Positions 23,525-33,906 of a DNA stretch of 64,000 bases are shown here, in pieces; within the stretch, counting starts at the first letter, position 1, and every line of letters starts with the position of its first letter. The notes beneath the pieces were generated by a model that ran no database searches, was not told the DNA's origin, and was given only the letters and a program-made list of their open reading frames with translations. This DNA is from Helianthus annuus. Taxonomy: Eukaryota > Streptophyta > Magnoliopsida > Asterales > Asteraceae. A program made the translations under genes and the position numbers. The stretch is taken from positions 106,043,591 through 106,107,590 of the forward strand of contig NC_035436.2 in the NCBI RefSeq assembly GCF_002127325.2. Reading direction: 5' to 3'.

Positions 23525-25891
23525 CTTTGGATGGATCTACATGGATTCCATCCTTGTTTACCACATGGCCTAGAAAGTGGACTTCGCGAAGCCAGAAGTC
23601 ACATTTTGAAAACTTGGCATACAACTGCTCTTTTCGGAGAAGTTCCAGAATAAGCCTCAGGTGTTGCTCGTGTTCTTCCTGACTCTCAGAATAGATCAGG
23701 ATGTCGTCGATGAACACTATGACAAACTTATCCAGGTAAGGCTTGCACACTCGATTCATGAGCTCCATGAAGACTGCAGGTGCATTCGTTAACCCGAAAG
23801 GCATAACCAGAAACTCATAATGGCCGTAACGAGTTCTGAATGCTGTTTTGGAGACGTCTTCCTCTCGGACTCTCAACTGATGGTAGCCCGATCTCAAATC
23901 AATCTTCGAGTAATAACTCGACCCTTGCAACTGGTCGAACCAATCATCAATGCGTGGGAGAGGATAACAATTCTTCACGGTCACCTTGTTGAGTTCGCGG
24001 TAGTCAATACACGTTCTGAAGGTACCGTCTTTCTTCTTTACGAATAATACTGGAGCTCCCCAGGGCGAAGAGCTAGGACGTACGAAACCCTTCTCCAAGA
24101 GTTCTTGTAGTTGCGTGGACAGTTCTTCGAGTTCTGATGGAGCTAGACGATATGGTGCTCGAGCTACTGGTGCTGCTCCAGGAGCTAGCTCGATTTGAAA
24201 CTCAACTTGGCGGTGAGGCGGAAGACCAGGTAATTCCTCAGGAAATACCTCGAGAAATTCGCACACAATAGGAATGTCTTCTATCTTCCTTTCTTCCGTG
24301 GTTATATCAGAAACGAGGGCTAGAATAGCGGTGTGGCCCTTTCGCAAACACTTCTGGGCCATAAGGAAAGAGATGATGCCTACAACAGCACCACTCTTGT
24401 CGCCACGAATCATGAGGGGTTCTTTGTCAGAACGAGGAATACGGACGATTTTCTCCTTGCACATAATCTCCGCTTGGTGTTGAGATAACCAATCCATCCC
24501 AATGACAACGTCAAAACTACCCAGGACGATAGGGATGAGGTCGATAGAAAAGGTCTGATCGGCAAGGACAAGCTTGCAACCCTTCACTACATGTGTAGCC
24601 TCTAAACTTTTACCATTTGCTAACTCTACGATGTGCTTGGTGTTCAAAAGTGTTGGAGTACGCTTAAGCATCTGACTAACTTTTAAGGACACGAAGCTAG
24701 TATCGGCACCCGAATCAAATAAAACAGTAACAAAGAAATCATCCAGAAGAAACTTACCCATCACAACGTTGGGATCGTTCCTTGCTTCACACTGACCAAC
24801 CATGAACACCCGACCTTGGGCGCCATTGCCATTATTGTTACCTCCATTGTTGCCTCCATTGTTGTTTCCATTGTGGTTCCCGTTTCTTAGGTTGTTCTGA
24901 TTCTGGTTTTGGTTCAGCTGGGGGCAGTTCCTCTTAAAGTGGCCTTCAGCGCCACACTGGAAGCATCCTTTATTGCCATGCTGTTGCTGCTGCTGGTGGT
25001 TCTGTGGAGCTTGTTGTTGTTGATGGCGATTCTGATTCGCAGGACGTGGGCTCCTACAATCCTTAGCTTCATGACCCAGCTTGTGACATCTCTGACAACG
25101 ACCCTTGTTGCACTGGCCGCTGTGGTGCAGATTACATCGATTGCACTTAGGGTGATTTCCCTTGTACCCACCCTGACCTTGATTCCTAGAAGACTGCTGA
25201 CTTAGGCTCCTGTACTCGTCTGTCTTTCGTTGCTGGGATTGAGCTGAAGCAGAACCCTTGCCCAAATTTCCATCCCACTTGCGCTTATTATCATTGGGAG
25301 CATCAGAAGTTGTAGCGCTAATACGCTTGGGCAGCCTGTTCTGCTCAACTGCCTGATCGGTGAGACAATGAGCCAACTTGACGACTTGCTGAATGGTGCC
25401 AAGATTAGCTGAGGTTACGTGGCTTTGGATCTCTGGCACCAAGCCCTTAAGGTACAGCTCGATACGCTTGAAAGGAGGATCCACCATAGTGGGACACAGG
25501 ATGGCTAGCTCATTTGACCTCTTTGTGTATGCGTCGATCTCAGACCCCGTCATCTTCAAATTGAAAAATTCTACCTCCAGCTTGTGGATGTCGTCACGAC
25601 TGCAGTACCCCTCTTTGATCAGTTCTTTGAAACCGTTCCATGGGGTGGCATTAGCAATCGCCAACCCAAGCAGTTGAACCCGTGCCTTCCACCTGGTTAA
25701 CGCAGCTCCTTCGAGTGTTCCAGTAGCATACTTCACCCTACGATCTTCAGGGCATTCACACATTTCGAAAACAGACTCGAGCTTCTCGAACCAGTGAAGA
25801 AGACGTACAGCTCCTTTTGTGCCGCTGAAAGTACTAGGTCGGCAATCCATGAATGTTTTGAACGTGCACACAGGAGGTTGTGCAGGTTGAC
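23376..25891 (-). CDS. E3 gag (exon 2), protease and reverse transcriptase
   Basis: The open frame runs 25925-23376; the putative acceptor puts the exon start at 25891. It encodes the Gag core ([30 protein letters not shown]), knuckle-like [12 protein letters not shown] and [14 protein letters not shown], then [14 protein letters not shown] (CCHC), an Asn/Gly-rich linker, protease ([13 protein letters not shown]), and RT with [12 protein letters not shown] (Met to Thr), [18 protein letters not shown] and catalytic [10 protein letters not shown]. The last codons are out of frame after RRFIKD, where a short deletion joins to the RNase H frame. Confidence 0.9.
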
Positions 25892-25988
25892 CTGTTGCGC
25901 GAGAAGAAAAGACAAGGTTAAGCACGAGGGTTGGTTTACGAAGGTAAGATCTAAACGTCCTAAGATGGGTTGATACGGTAGGTTATAC
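25892..25988 (-). other. putative phase-1 gag intron, E3 (97 nt)
   Basis: Sense exon 1 ends GCAGGAG; the intron runs GTATAACC to CGCAACAG; exon 2 begins GTCAACC. The split codon is restored as Gly, and the two open gag segments become one frame. Homologous intervals are 94 nt in E6, 97 in E5 and 98 in E1. Confidence 0.65.
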
Positions 25989-26088
25989 CTCCTGCAGGAA
26001 CAGCTGCGAGTGCCTCAGCAACTCGTTCGTTGATCAAAGCCGTCAGCTAGGCTTGAGTTAGGTTGATACGTCCTCCACGTCCGTTCAT
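25989..26088 (-). pseudogene. E3 gag exon 1
   Basis: The ATG at 26088 starts MNGRGGRINLTQA, followed by LTALINERVAEALAAV and AGG at the splice point. Codon 14 is TAG where E5 and E6 have a Gln codon. The segment is predicted helical and basic at the N-terminus. It lies about 285 nt after the primer site. Confidence 0.7.
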
Positions 26089-26372
26089 GATCTTTATAAC
26101 GAATCAACGTAAGTGAGGAAAGTGTCGCGAAAGTGCGTAAGTGTGGGACGACAGTAGAGAATAAGCACACAAGGTTCAAAGAGCAATTATCACGTTATCT
26201 AATGCACAGTGTAACTATCTAACCAACAATATAGCACAGATCATACCACCTATTGTGTCGAGTCTTGCACGTGGAGCGAAGCGTCGTTGTGGATCGTTGA
26301 GCACTGTACAGGTTATAATCTGGTCTTATCAAAAGCTTTTCCCTTTTTAAAACCAAGTTCACTATAACCAAT

Positions 26373-26385
26373 GGCTCTGATACCA
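26373..26385 (-). promoter_or_regulatory. E3 primer binding site
   Basis: The plus-strand GGCTCTGATACCA exactly matches the initiator tRNA-Met 3' end and lies three bases from the 5' LTR start (26389). A related stem-loop, GGTTATA near 26308 and CTATAACC at 26363-26370, flanks it. The leader 26089-26372 shows no ORF. Confidence 0.85.
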
Positions 26386-26717
26386 ATCTGTCACATCCCC
26401 AAAATCCACAATGCGGAGTACCACTGCTTGGAGGCGTGACGTGACCAGGATCGAGCCACCAATCATACTGAACAACGTATTTAAGTAAATAAAGCCAACC
26501 ACAATACGATTGGTGACCAAAAGCTAGTTAACCAAGTTTAGTTTAAACAGCGGAAGCATAAACGTAAAATCCAAAACATAAGTCCATAAGTTATAAGTCT
26601 AAAGTCCAAAGCGTAAGTTTAATAGGTTCATAAGGATTTAATATTTAAGTACGAAACATAACAGTCCGTACACCACAACGACTCCTTCCTCTCGTGCAAG
26701 CTCCAGCATTTAGCGAC

Positions 26718-27354
26718 CTGTAAGGCATGTAACAACGAGTCAAAAAAAAAGTTGAGTGAGTTCACGTTTGGTTGTTTAGTTTTAAGTTGTTTCTGAAAAC
26801 GTGGTTTGTCTTTCGTTGGCGTAATTGCCGTGGGGGTTACCCCGTAGTTGAAAGTAAGATTAACCAGTTCATTCTTTATTACCCAGATCATATATATGAT
26901 TAGTGGGGGCTTCCCCATGTGAACTACAAGACCGTATGATATCGACTACTACGCAAGTAAGTTGTGCCCTACATCAGTGTCTATCATCACTGATGGGTTG
27001 CCATAGTCCATTAGTACACGGTCGTCCGACCGGCACGGTGTGACGTTTGTTAAACCTAATTGCGCTATTAACTAATGACCCGCTCGCCATTGGCCTCGGC
27101 GATTAAGTCGATATAAAATGAGGGACTTATGATAGAGTTTTGTCAAGTAAGTTTTAAGGTTGTTGTCCTACCCAAGGAGGACGAATGTACGTAGTTCTAC
27201 CCAAGGAGAATACGCAGGATTAATATTGGCATCCTACCCAAGGAGGATGGCCATACATATCCTACCCAAGGAGGATATGTAGATTCAGTTTTAAATTCTT
27301 AACCCATTCCCAAACCACCGGGAATCCCATGCCTTAGAAAGTGTGTGAACTCAC
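26718..27354 (-). other. putative LTR leader intron, E3 5' LTR (637 nt)
   Basis: Same donor (CCGAG|GTGAGT) and acceptor (CCTTACAG|GTCGC) as in the 3' LTR copy, and the same length. Confidence 0.5.
27165..27280 (-). repeat. E3 5' LTR hairpin array, four units
   Basis: The loop acccaagg occurs at 27170, 27199, 27236 and 27264 with arms GTCCT/AGGAC, TTCT/AGAA, CATCCT/AGGATG and ACATATCCT/AGGATATGT. All arms are perfect complements. Confidence 0.9.
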
Positions 27355-28019
27355 CTCGGTTTGCTCGGTTAGACTCTCAAATATAGCTAATAGTCAAAGT
27401 CAGTCAATCACGTCCTAGTAGGATTACCACTTAGTTTATTAGTGACTTCAAATAAGAACAAAAATTCCTACACGCATCTAACACATAACATGCATCACAT
27501 TTAACGGTTTATGCCCATATAAGCTTCCCATCTATTCCCCACTTATAAACATACATACGACATTGCACATAACACTTTTATCGACACATAACATGTTAGA
27601 TCATTCACGGATAACATACTTGACATTTAGACACGCAAATTACTACTTATGTCTTTTCAACTTAAATATCCAAAACTGGGCTGTTTTCGAGCATTTTATT
27701 AAACTAGTTATCTTATTTCAAAAATTCCCAACTTTTTACAGAAGGTGCTAAACGATCAAAATATTATTGTGTAAAAATCTCGTGATTCGATTCATTACCA
27801 ATATTTTATTAAGAATCATTTTCGGGACTGCACTCAGATTTACCTTTTTCTGACTGCAGTCCACGGAATAATTCATTAAAAATTCATTGTAAGTCGGATT
27901 GACGAAATTCCAGTGGGACAATTACTACGACATCAGTTTCCATCTACTGTACAGATTTCATGGGAGGATTCGACACATAACTCAAGTTATGACTAAAAAC
28001 ATATCGCCTATTTTCTGCA

Positions 28020-28053
28020 GAGGATGCGCAACGGATGTGAAAGTGTGTTCGAT
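28020..28053 (-). repeat. 34-nt templated filler at the E3/Tat breakpoint
   Basis: The 34 bases at 28020-28053 repeat 28168-28201 exactly, in direct orientation. The downstream copy is the native integrase segment (HTFTSVAHPQ). The upstream copy is out of frame after LWAHR, exactly between truncated integrase and truncated E3 LTR. Confidence 0.85.
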
Positions 28054-28953
28054 GAGCCCACAAGATGCTCGGGAGCTCATCTACCCAACCTCTTCGCCTT
28101 GTGCCCAGTCGGGCCTTTATCCCCTCGACAATGCACTTGTTCACGCTTTCCACCTGTCCGTTGCCTTGAGGATGCGCAACGGATGTGAAAGTGTGTTCGA
28201 TTTTCATCTCCTTCATCCACTTCTGGAGGTCTTCTGACGCAAAGTTGGTACCATTATCGGTTACAATCTTGAGCGGGAGACCAAATCTGCATATGATGTG
28301 TTCCCAGATGAACTTGCGCACCATCATAGCTGTGGTTGACGCGAGAGCTTTGGCCTCCACCCATTTTGTGAAGTAATCGACGGCCACTATTATGAATTTG
28401 ACGGTGCCAGGAGCATCTCGGAAGGGTCCCACCATGTCGATTCCCCACTGCTGGAAAGGCCATGCAGTAGATACAGGGATAAGGTCGTTCTTGGGGCGCA
28501 GTATTTTTGGAGAATGTCGCTGACAGGAGTCACATTTGCGGATCTCCTTCAGGGCATCGACATGCATCCCTGGCCAATAGTATCCGGCGCTCATGATCTT
28601 CGCGACAACCATCCGTGGTCCTGAATTAATGCCGCAGATTCCTTCATGGATCTCCCTGATCAAGTAGTTCGCATCTTGGGGGTCCACACAGCGCAGTAGT
28701 GGTCCCAAGAAGGATTTTCGGTACAGAATACCGCCATTCATTTCATACTGCAGGGCCTTGTTTTGAATCTTCCTTGCCTCCGCTTAGTTTTCAGGAAGTA
28801 TCCCTTCTTGCAAATACTGGATTATGGGGGTCATCCAGGATGGTTGCCCCATCTCAATCACATTCACTTGACGCAACAGTACTGATGGATTTTTGAGTAC
28901 TTCTATTCTTACGTCTTTTGCAAGGTGCTGAAAAGAAGTCGAAACAAGCTTGC
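28054..28953 (-). pseudogene. Tat-lineage integrase (3' truncated) and end of aRNase H region
   Basis: Frame 28741 downward encodes the HHCC region (REIHEGICG, CDSCQRHSP), WPFQQWGIDMVGPF with the first catalytic Asp, IVTDNGTNF with the second Asp and GQVESVNK with the Glu, and ends at PSILWAHRT. The C-terminal integrase domain is lost at the breakpoint. Upstream (28742-28953) a TAA near 28785 and a frameshift near 28960 separate it from the RNase H frame. The motifs match the Tat branch of plant Ty3/gypsy rather than the chromoviruses around it. Confidence 0.85.
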
Positions 28954-31032
28954 TCAAAGCATCAGCTGGCTTGTTTTCTGAACGATTGATGTGGATAACC
29001 TTGTGAGATTTGAATGAAGCAATTCTTTTGCCTGTTCCAGATATAGAGCCATGACTTCACCCTTTGCATCGTATATGCCATTGACTTGGCTGGCTATCAG
29101 GAGTGAGTCGACATGTGCTCGTAAGCTTTTGTCTCCCATTTTGATGGCGAGGCGTAAGCCCGCCAAAAATGCTTCATACTCCGCCTCGTTGTTGGTGTTT
29201 TTAAAGTCCAACTTGATGGCGTAAGTAAATTCATGATTCTCGGGGCTCACCAGGCGCAATCCTGCTCCCGTGCCGTCCTCATTTGATGCCCCATCAGTAT
29301 AAAGCATCCAAGTCTCCTCAGTCACGTCTTTCTCAGGAATCTCTATCAGCTCACATTCTTTGATTTTATCGGCCGGCACTTCTGTGATGAAGTCGGCTAG
29401 GACCTGACCCTTAATGGCTGGACATGGCCTGTACAAGATGTTATGGCCTCCCAGCTCAATGGCCCATTTTGCCAATCTGCCTGATGTCTCAGGCTTTTGC
29501 AATATTGTGCCAATGTGGAAGTTGGTAAGCACGGTTATCACGTGGCCTGTAAAATATTTGCGCAGCCTTCGGGAGGCGTGTAGCAGCGCGAGGACCAATT
29601 TTTCCATCGTGGAATATCTTGTTTCTGGGTCAGTAAGTACCCTGCTGACGTAATAACTTGGAGTTTGGACTCCGTTTCTCTCCACCAATAGCACCGACCC
29701 TACTGCCCTGTCTGAAGAGGACAAGTACAGTACGAGTGGTTCTTTTTCGAATGGTGCAGTCAGGGTAGGGAGTTCAATCAGACACTCCTTCATTTCCTGA
29801 AAGGCCGCCTCCACCTCGGGGGTCCATTTGAATTCTTGTTTCTTTACGCAGTTGCGCAACGTGCTGATAAAGGGGTACGACTTCGCGGCGTGATTGGAGA
29901 GAAAACGATTAAGCGCGGCTAGTCGGCCGGCCAGTCGTTGCATCTCTTTGATGGTTCGCGGTGAGGGCATTCGCTCTATGGCCTGTACTTTCTCTGGATT
30001 CACTTTGAAACCGCCGTTTGTGACAATGAAGCCTAGAAACTTCCCTTCTTCCATGCCAAAAGAGCACTTGGCTGGATTCAGCTTCATATTTACACTGCGC
30101 AATGAATTGAACGTTTTTTCGATGTCTTTCAACATTTGGTCCTCTTTGGGACTTTTAACCACTAGATCATCGATGTAAACTTCGATACGCTTTCCGATGT
30201 CTCCTGCGAAGGTCTTGTCCATCAATCGTTGGTATGTTGCGCCCGCATTCTTCAAGCCGAAAGGCATCTTTGTGTAGCAAAAGATTCCAAGATCAGTTCT
30301 AAAGGCTGTCTTGTCTTCATCTTCGAGTTTCATCTGAACTTGATGATAACCCTTGTAGCAATCCAAAAAGCACTTCCATCTGTATGGCGCGAGAGAGTCT
30401 ATCTTTTTGTCGATCTCAGGCAAGGAATAGCAATCCTTTGGGCATGCCTTGTTGAGATCGGTATAGTCTACGCACATTCGCCATCCGCCGTTTGACTTTT
30501 CAACCATTACCGGGTTCGCAACCCAACTCTGATATCGTACCTCCCGCAAGATCCCAGCCTTGAGCAACTCGCATACTTGCTCATTCATTGCTTTCGTTTT
30601 GTCTTCTCCCAAGCTGCGCCTTCTTTGGACCTTTGGTTCAACAGAGGGGTAAGTGTTTAAGCAATGTTCGGTTATGTTGCGCGGGATACCGGTCATGTCT
30701 GCCGAGGTCCAGGCAAATATATCCATATTTCGGAACAACAATTGCTTTAAAGGCGTTCGGATGTCTGACGAAATGGTGTGGCCAATTGTCACTGTTTGCT
30801 CTGGGTATTTGCGGTTTAAGACCCATTTTGCGGGCTCGGTCGTAGAAACCTTCGCCGCTTTCGCTGGGCGCATTTCTTCAGTTGACATCACTTCCTTTTT
30901 GGCATAGATGATTGCTACTCCCGTTTTGGTTGGGAACCCTATAGCAGAATGGGGCGTTGAAGTCACCATGTTCAGCTCGCCCTGGGTCTCCCTCCCAATT
31001 AACACATCATGCCTTGATTTCACGGGCATCAC
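28954..31032 (-). CDS. Tat-lineage pol: protease end, RT, RNase H and second (archaeal-type) RNase H
   Basis: An open frame of 692 codons. It begins inside the protease tail (MPVKSRHDVLIGRETQG), then RT (GGWRMCVDYTDLNKACPKD, GYHQVQM, MPFGLKNAGATYQRLMD, catalytic YIDDLVVKS), the connecting RNase H (YLSSSDRAVGSVL) and a second RNase H module (LYTDGASNEDGTGAG with Asp, NNEAEYEAF with Glu, VDSLLIASQVNG with Asp). A dual RNase H is the hallmark of the Tat lineage (Ogre, Retand and relatives). The frame ends by frameshift near KELLHSN. Gag and the protease catalytic site are absent upstream. Confidence 0.9.
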   Translation of the reverse strand: MMPVKSRHDVLIGRETQGELNMVTSTPHSAIGFPTKTGVAIIYAKKEVMSTEEMRPAKAAKVSTTEPAKWVLNRKYPEQTVTIGHTISSDIRTPLKQLLFRNMDIFAWTSADMTGIPRNITEHCLNTYPSVEPKVQRRRSLGEDKTKAMNEQVCELLKAGILREVRYQSWVANPVMVEKSNGGWRMCVDYTDLNKACPKDCYSLPEIDKKIDSLAPYRWKCFLDCYKGYHQVQMKLEDEDKTAFRTDLGIFCYTKMPFGLKNAGATYQRLMDKTFAGDIGKRIEVYIDDLVVKSPKEDQMLKDIEKTFNSLRSVNMKLNPAKCSFGMEEGKFLGFIVTNGGFKVNPEKVQAIERMPSPRTIKEMQRLAGRLAALNRFLSNHAAKSYPFISTLRNCVKKQEFKWTPEVEAAFQEMKECLIELPTLTAPFEKEPLVLYLSSSDRAVGSVLLVERNGVQTPSYYVSRVLTDPETRYSTMEKLVLALLHASRRLRKYFTGHVITVLTNFHIGTILQKPETSGRLAKWAIELGGHNILYRPCPAIKGQVLADFITEVPADKIKECELIEIPEKDVTEETWMLYTDGASNEDGTGAGLRLVSPENHEFTYAIKLDFKNTNNEAEYEAFLAGLRLAIKMGDKSLRAHVDSLLIASQVNGIYDAKGEVMALYLEQAKELLHSNLTRLSTSIVQKTSQLML

Positions 31033-31045
31033 TATGAAATTTCAG

Positions 31046-32421
31046 TTTCCTCTTCTTCATGCACCGAAGGGGTCGCGCCAACATCAGGGTTACGAGAACC
31101 CGCGTTTCCGGAGCTCTTTGAGCTACCCGCTCCAGTCTTTGTCTCAGCTGTGCGCGATAAGCCTTCAAGTGAGTCACTTATTATCACATAATCGTTTAAG
31201 TCACTCTGTCGAAGGCGAAGAGTACCTTTAACAGCGGCAGCGGTTGCGCGACTACTACCAGCCCCCTTGCTGGTCACCTCCGGATCCAAGTTGACTGTTT
31301 TCTTCTTCTTCAGGGGTTTCTTCTTCCTCTCTTCTGGGTCAATCCCCAGGTCGCGCAACACACCTGCAAAATGTTAGACCACGAACTTAACTCGCCGTTT
31401 GAAGACCCTACAGACTCCTCGCTGGAAAGATAGACAACCTCTTTCCCAGCGGAAGTCACAGAGCGCAAAGGACGAGGTTTAGGGAATTGCGCACCTTCAG
31501 TCGCGGTAGGCGGCGAGGTAAAGGCATCAGCAACAGGGTACATAAAATTGCCTCTGATTTGCTCGTACCAGCTCTCCTCGTCCTCGCGCAGTGGGCGCAC
31601 GCCCATAGAACCACTGAACGTGGCGAATGCCGCTTGATATAGTTGCGCCTCTACACGTCCAAATAACATAAGTAACAATAAAACAAACACTTGAAAAAAA
31701 GAAAAGGAAGAAAATCACTGACCTTGATCGCCAATCTTCAAGACAGGCACCTCTTTGCTGTCTGGTGACCACTGGTCACTCATCCGCACGGCCACCAACA
31801 CATTTTCCCCAAATACCCGATTCGGAGTAGGGGTCAATTGTTGATACCACAATGCTTGCTTGGGGATTGGAAGATCTTCCTTCAACACGGGCTCAGTCCA
31901 ATCTCTGAAAGGCATGGCAATTGGAAGCACCTCTTCCCGAATGAAGAAGAATTTGGGTTTCCAGTCGTGGAAGCTCTTTGGAGGGTTTAACAAGATCTTC
32001 TTTGCAGCACCACGGCTGGCAAAGGAGAAGAAACCCATCGTTCGTTGCAGTTGGTAGAAAGCCCGGAATTTCTCCACAGTCGGCTCGATGCCATGAGATC
32101 GGCATAAAACTCAAAGTGACGAACCCTAACCATCCCAGGAGGGCTCATCTGGGAAAGATGAAAATTGTAGTGATGCAATATGTTTCCCATAAAGTTCGTC
32201 GCCGGTAACCTAAAGTTACCTTGAAGAAAAAGGTCTTCATACAAGGTGATGTAACCCGGCGGTGCATCGGCTGCAGTCTGGCCCTGAGCCGGGTACCGAG
32301 CATCCCACTCCGGTGGAAACCGGAAGCTCCGAACAATCTGTTCAAACAGTCCAAGATCCCACTTGAGAACGGGAACAGGACCCTCCTCTGAAGAAACAGC
32401 CTCCTGATGCTCCTCAGTCAT
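31046..32421 (-). pseudogene. Tat accessory gene resembling the 'putative gypsy type transposon' family (PF04195-like)
   Basis: The sense ATG at 32421 starts MTEEHQEAV. The segment LEQIVRSFRFPPEWDARYP, PPGYITLYEDLF, LPATNFMGNILHHYNFHLSQ resembles the family from memory. A one-base loss near 32105 shifts to the frame 32077-31715 (FRAFYQLQRTMGFFSFASR, FHDWKPKFFFIREE). A likely 72-nt intron (31722-31651) leads to EAQLYQAAFATFSG, followed by a Ser/Glu-rich segment and a second frameshift near 31350. The last part is Lys-rich then low-complexity. Other Tat elements carry such an ORF antisense near the 3' LTR. Here it is fused in the same orientation to pol near 31045. Identification is moderate. 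Confidence 0.6.
31651..31722 (-). other. putative 72-nt intron in Tat accessory gene
   Basis: Sense donor GATCAAG|GTCAGTGA, a T-rich interior and acceptor GACGTGTAG|AGGCGC. Removing it joins GDQ to AQLYQAAF in frame (phase 1). Confidence 0.6.
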
Positions 32422-32588
32422 CGTAATAAAGGTTGCAAGTTTCTGAAGAACTTTGAAGATTTGAAGAAAAACTTGAAGATTTGAAGAAAATCTTGAAGAC
32501 TTGAAGAAAATCTTGAAGATTCAAAGAGATAAACGAGAGAAAACTGGAAAACAAAGAAGAGAAGTGAGAACCTCTCACATCTCTTCGG

Positions 32589-32620
32589 ATATATATACCC
32601 ATCGCATTTAATGCGATGGG
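32589..32620 (-). promoter_or_regulatory. minus-strand TATA box abutting a 23-bp palindrome
   Basis: TATATATAT (32597-32589 in sense) lies about 170 bp before the accessory gene ATG. Directly upstream is a near-perfect dyad, CCCATCGCATT-t-AATGCGATGGG (32598-32620). Confidence 0.55.
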
Positions 32621-32621
32621 T

Positions 32622-33906
32622 AAGCGTGCCGTTTTCGCCGCTAGGTTAGCCAATGAGAGGCTGCCACGTCAAGCGGAAAAGCAGGAGTGACGGTTACCAC
32701 GCACGCGTGTGCCTCACTCTCCTGACACGAAGTGCAACCGTCGCAGTCGGCATGATGCCATCCGTGCCAGGGGTCAACTCAGACGTCGCACTCAGCGACT
32801 TATCCTACCAACTTGCCAGAGTTCGAATTTCGAAGTTTCCCGCCATAAAATTACAAGTAACTTCAGGCAAAAGTTACCAGGGCCGCGCAAGCTAACATTG
32901 CCTTAGCAACACTTTGCGCCCGATCAGATAACCAATGAACCACTCGGAACCTGCCTTGATAAGCTGCGCTGTTGGAAACAACAATTTTACACGCGCCACA
33001 CCAACCAAGATCAAGAGAGCACTCCCCTTCTACTTTTATTTTTCTAAGTCCAGAGCTCCAACCACTTGCGTTGCGCATGGTGCAGCACTGGACTAGGGGG
33101 ACTTGAAGGGGTATGGTCCCAAAAAGCCGCGCAAACCTCGGTTGAGGTTGCGCGTGAGACCATACTCCTTATTTTAATGAACTTCTTACTGAGAGCCTCG
33201 CGCGACCTACATCACTTTCCTATTTGTGTTGCGCGAGGCGTGGCCCACAAGAAGCTCAAATATCAGCACTTAGCATAAAAATAACGGAACACATGGACAT
33301 ACTAACCCCGCGCGGGTTAGTTAGATGCCCAACAAGAACCACACAGGAGGGGAGCGCAAGGCTACCTCAGTGGTACACGAGGTACAAGTGGCAGTGAAAA
33401 GAGCCAATGAGCGTCCAGCAGGCTCTGGTCAATCGTGCGCCACGATCGTCTGACGAGAAGTACTCAAGGACGCCTACGTGGTACCAATCAGGGGACAGAG
33501 ACATCTGTCCCACGATCTCCACTTGTCTGCTGATGGCAGAAAAGCAGCAGGGCCGACAACAACGATACGTGGCTCCAATCAAGGTGCGCCAGCACCAAAG
33601 AGTTTCTAGAAGCCACTAAACGGTCGACACTAGAGAGACAAAGAGCATATCCGTTATGTTGTCCATTTCCGGCCCAAGGCCCATCAGCCCATATCCTCTT
33701 ACACTTCTCCGGCTATATATAGAGACCTCATTCCACAGGTTAAAGATTCTATTCCCTCAACTCTCACTCTTAGCACTTAATTATCCTCTCAAAGCAGTCG
33801 CTTATTCTCATGCCGGAGCCTGGTTAAGAGGGAAACCCCCACATTCTTCTCTTAACGAGTAACGGTGTTCTGTTTTGCAGGATTATACATCAAGTCGGAG
33901 CTCAAA
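32622..33906 (+). repeat. Tat LTR-like region, plus orientation, boundaries unclear
   Basis: About 1.3 kb without a convincing ORF. It has many gcgc-rich words, CCAAT-like sites, a plus-strand TATA box (tatatata, 33714-33721) and a CT-rich leader (ctcaactctcactctta) ending in TGTTTTGCAGG near 33880, resembling the end of Tat LTRs. The minus-strand accessory gene promoter lies at its left edge, which is the arrangement expected for the 3' end of a plus-strand Tat element. Confidence 0.45.

Larger units (their letters stand above)
18351..28019 (-). mobile_element. E3: Tekay/Del-like chromovirus with truncated 5' LTR
   Basis: Minus-strand order: partial 5' LTR (28019-26389), primer site, gag exon 1, a 97-nt intron, gag-PR-RT, RNase H-IN, chromodomain-like end, PPT, 3' LTR (21398-18351). 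It inserted into the E2 5' LTR after gcagt (18346-18350); the partner target duplication is lost with the right end. Gag-pol is interrupted by one stop in gag exon 1, one frameshift near 23460 and stops near 22200 and 21634. It has the most complete coding region in the window. Confidence 0.9.
26389..28019 (-). repeat. E3 5' LTR, truncated
   Basis: It begins TGTCACATCCCC and aligns with 18351 to about 19990 at clearly lower identity than the E6 LTR pair. It stops abruptly at ttctgcag, where Tat sequence begins. More than 1.4 kb of LTR (U3 side) is missing. Confidence 0.9.
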
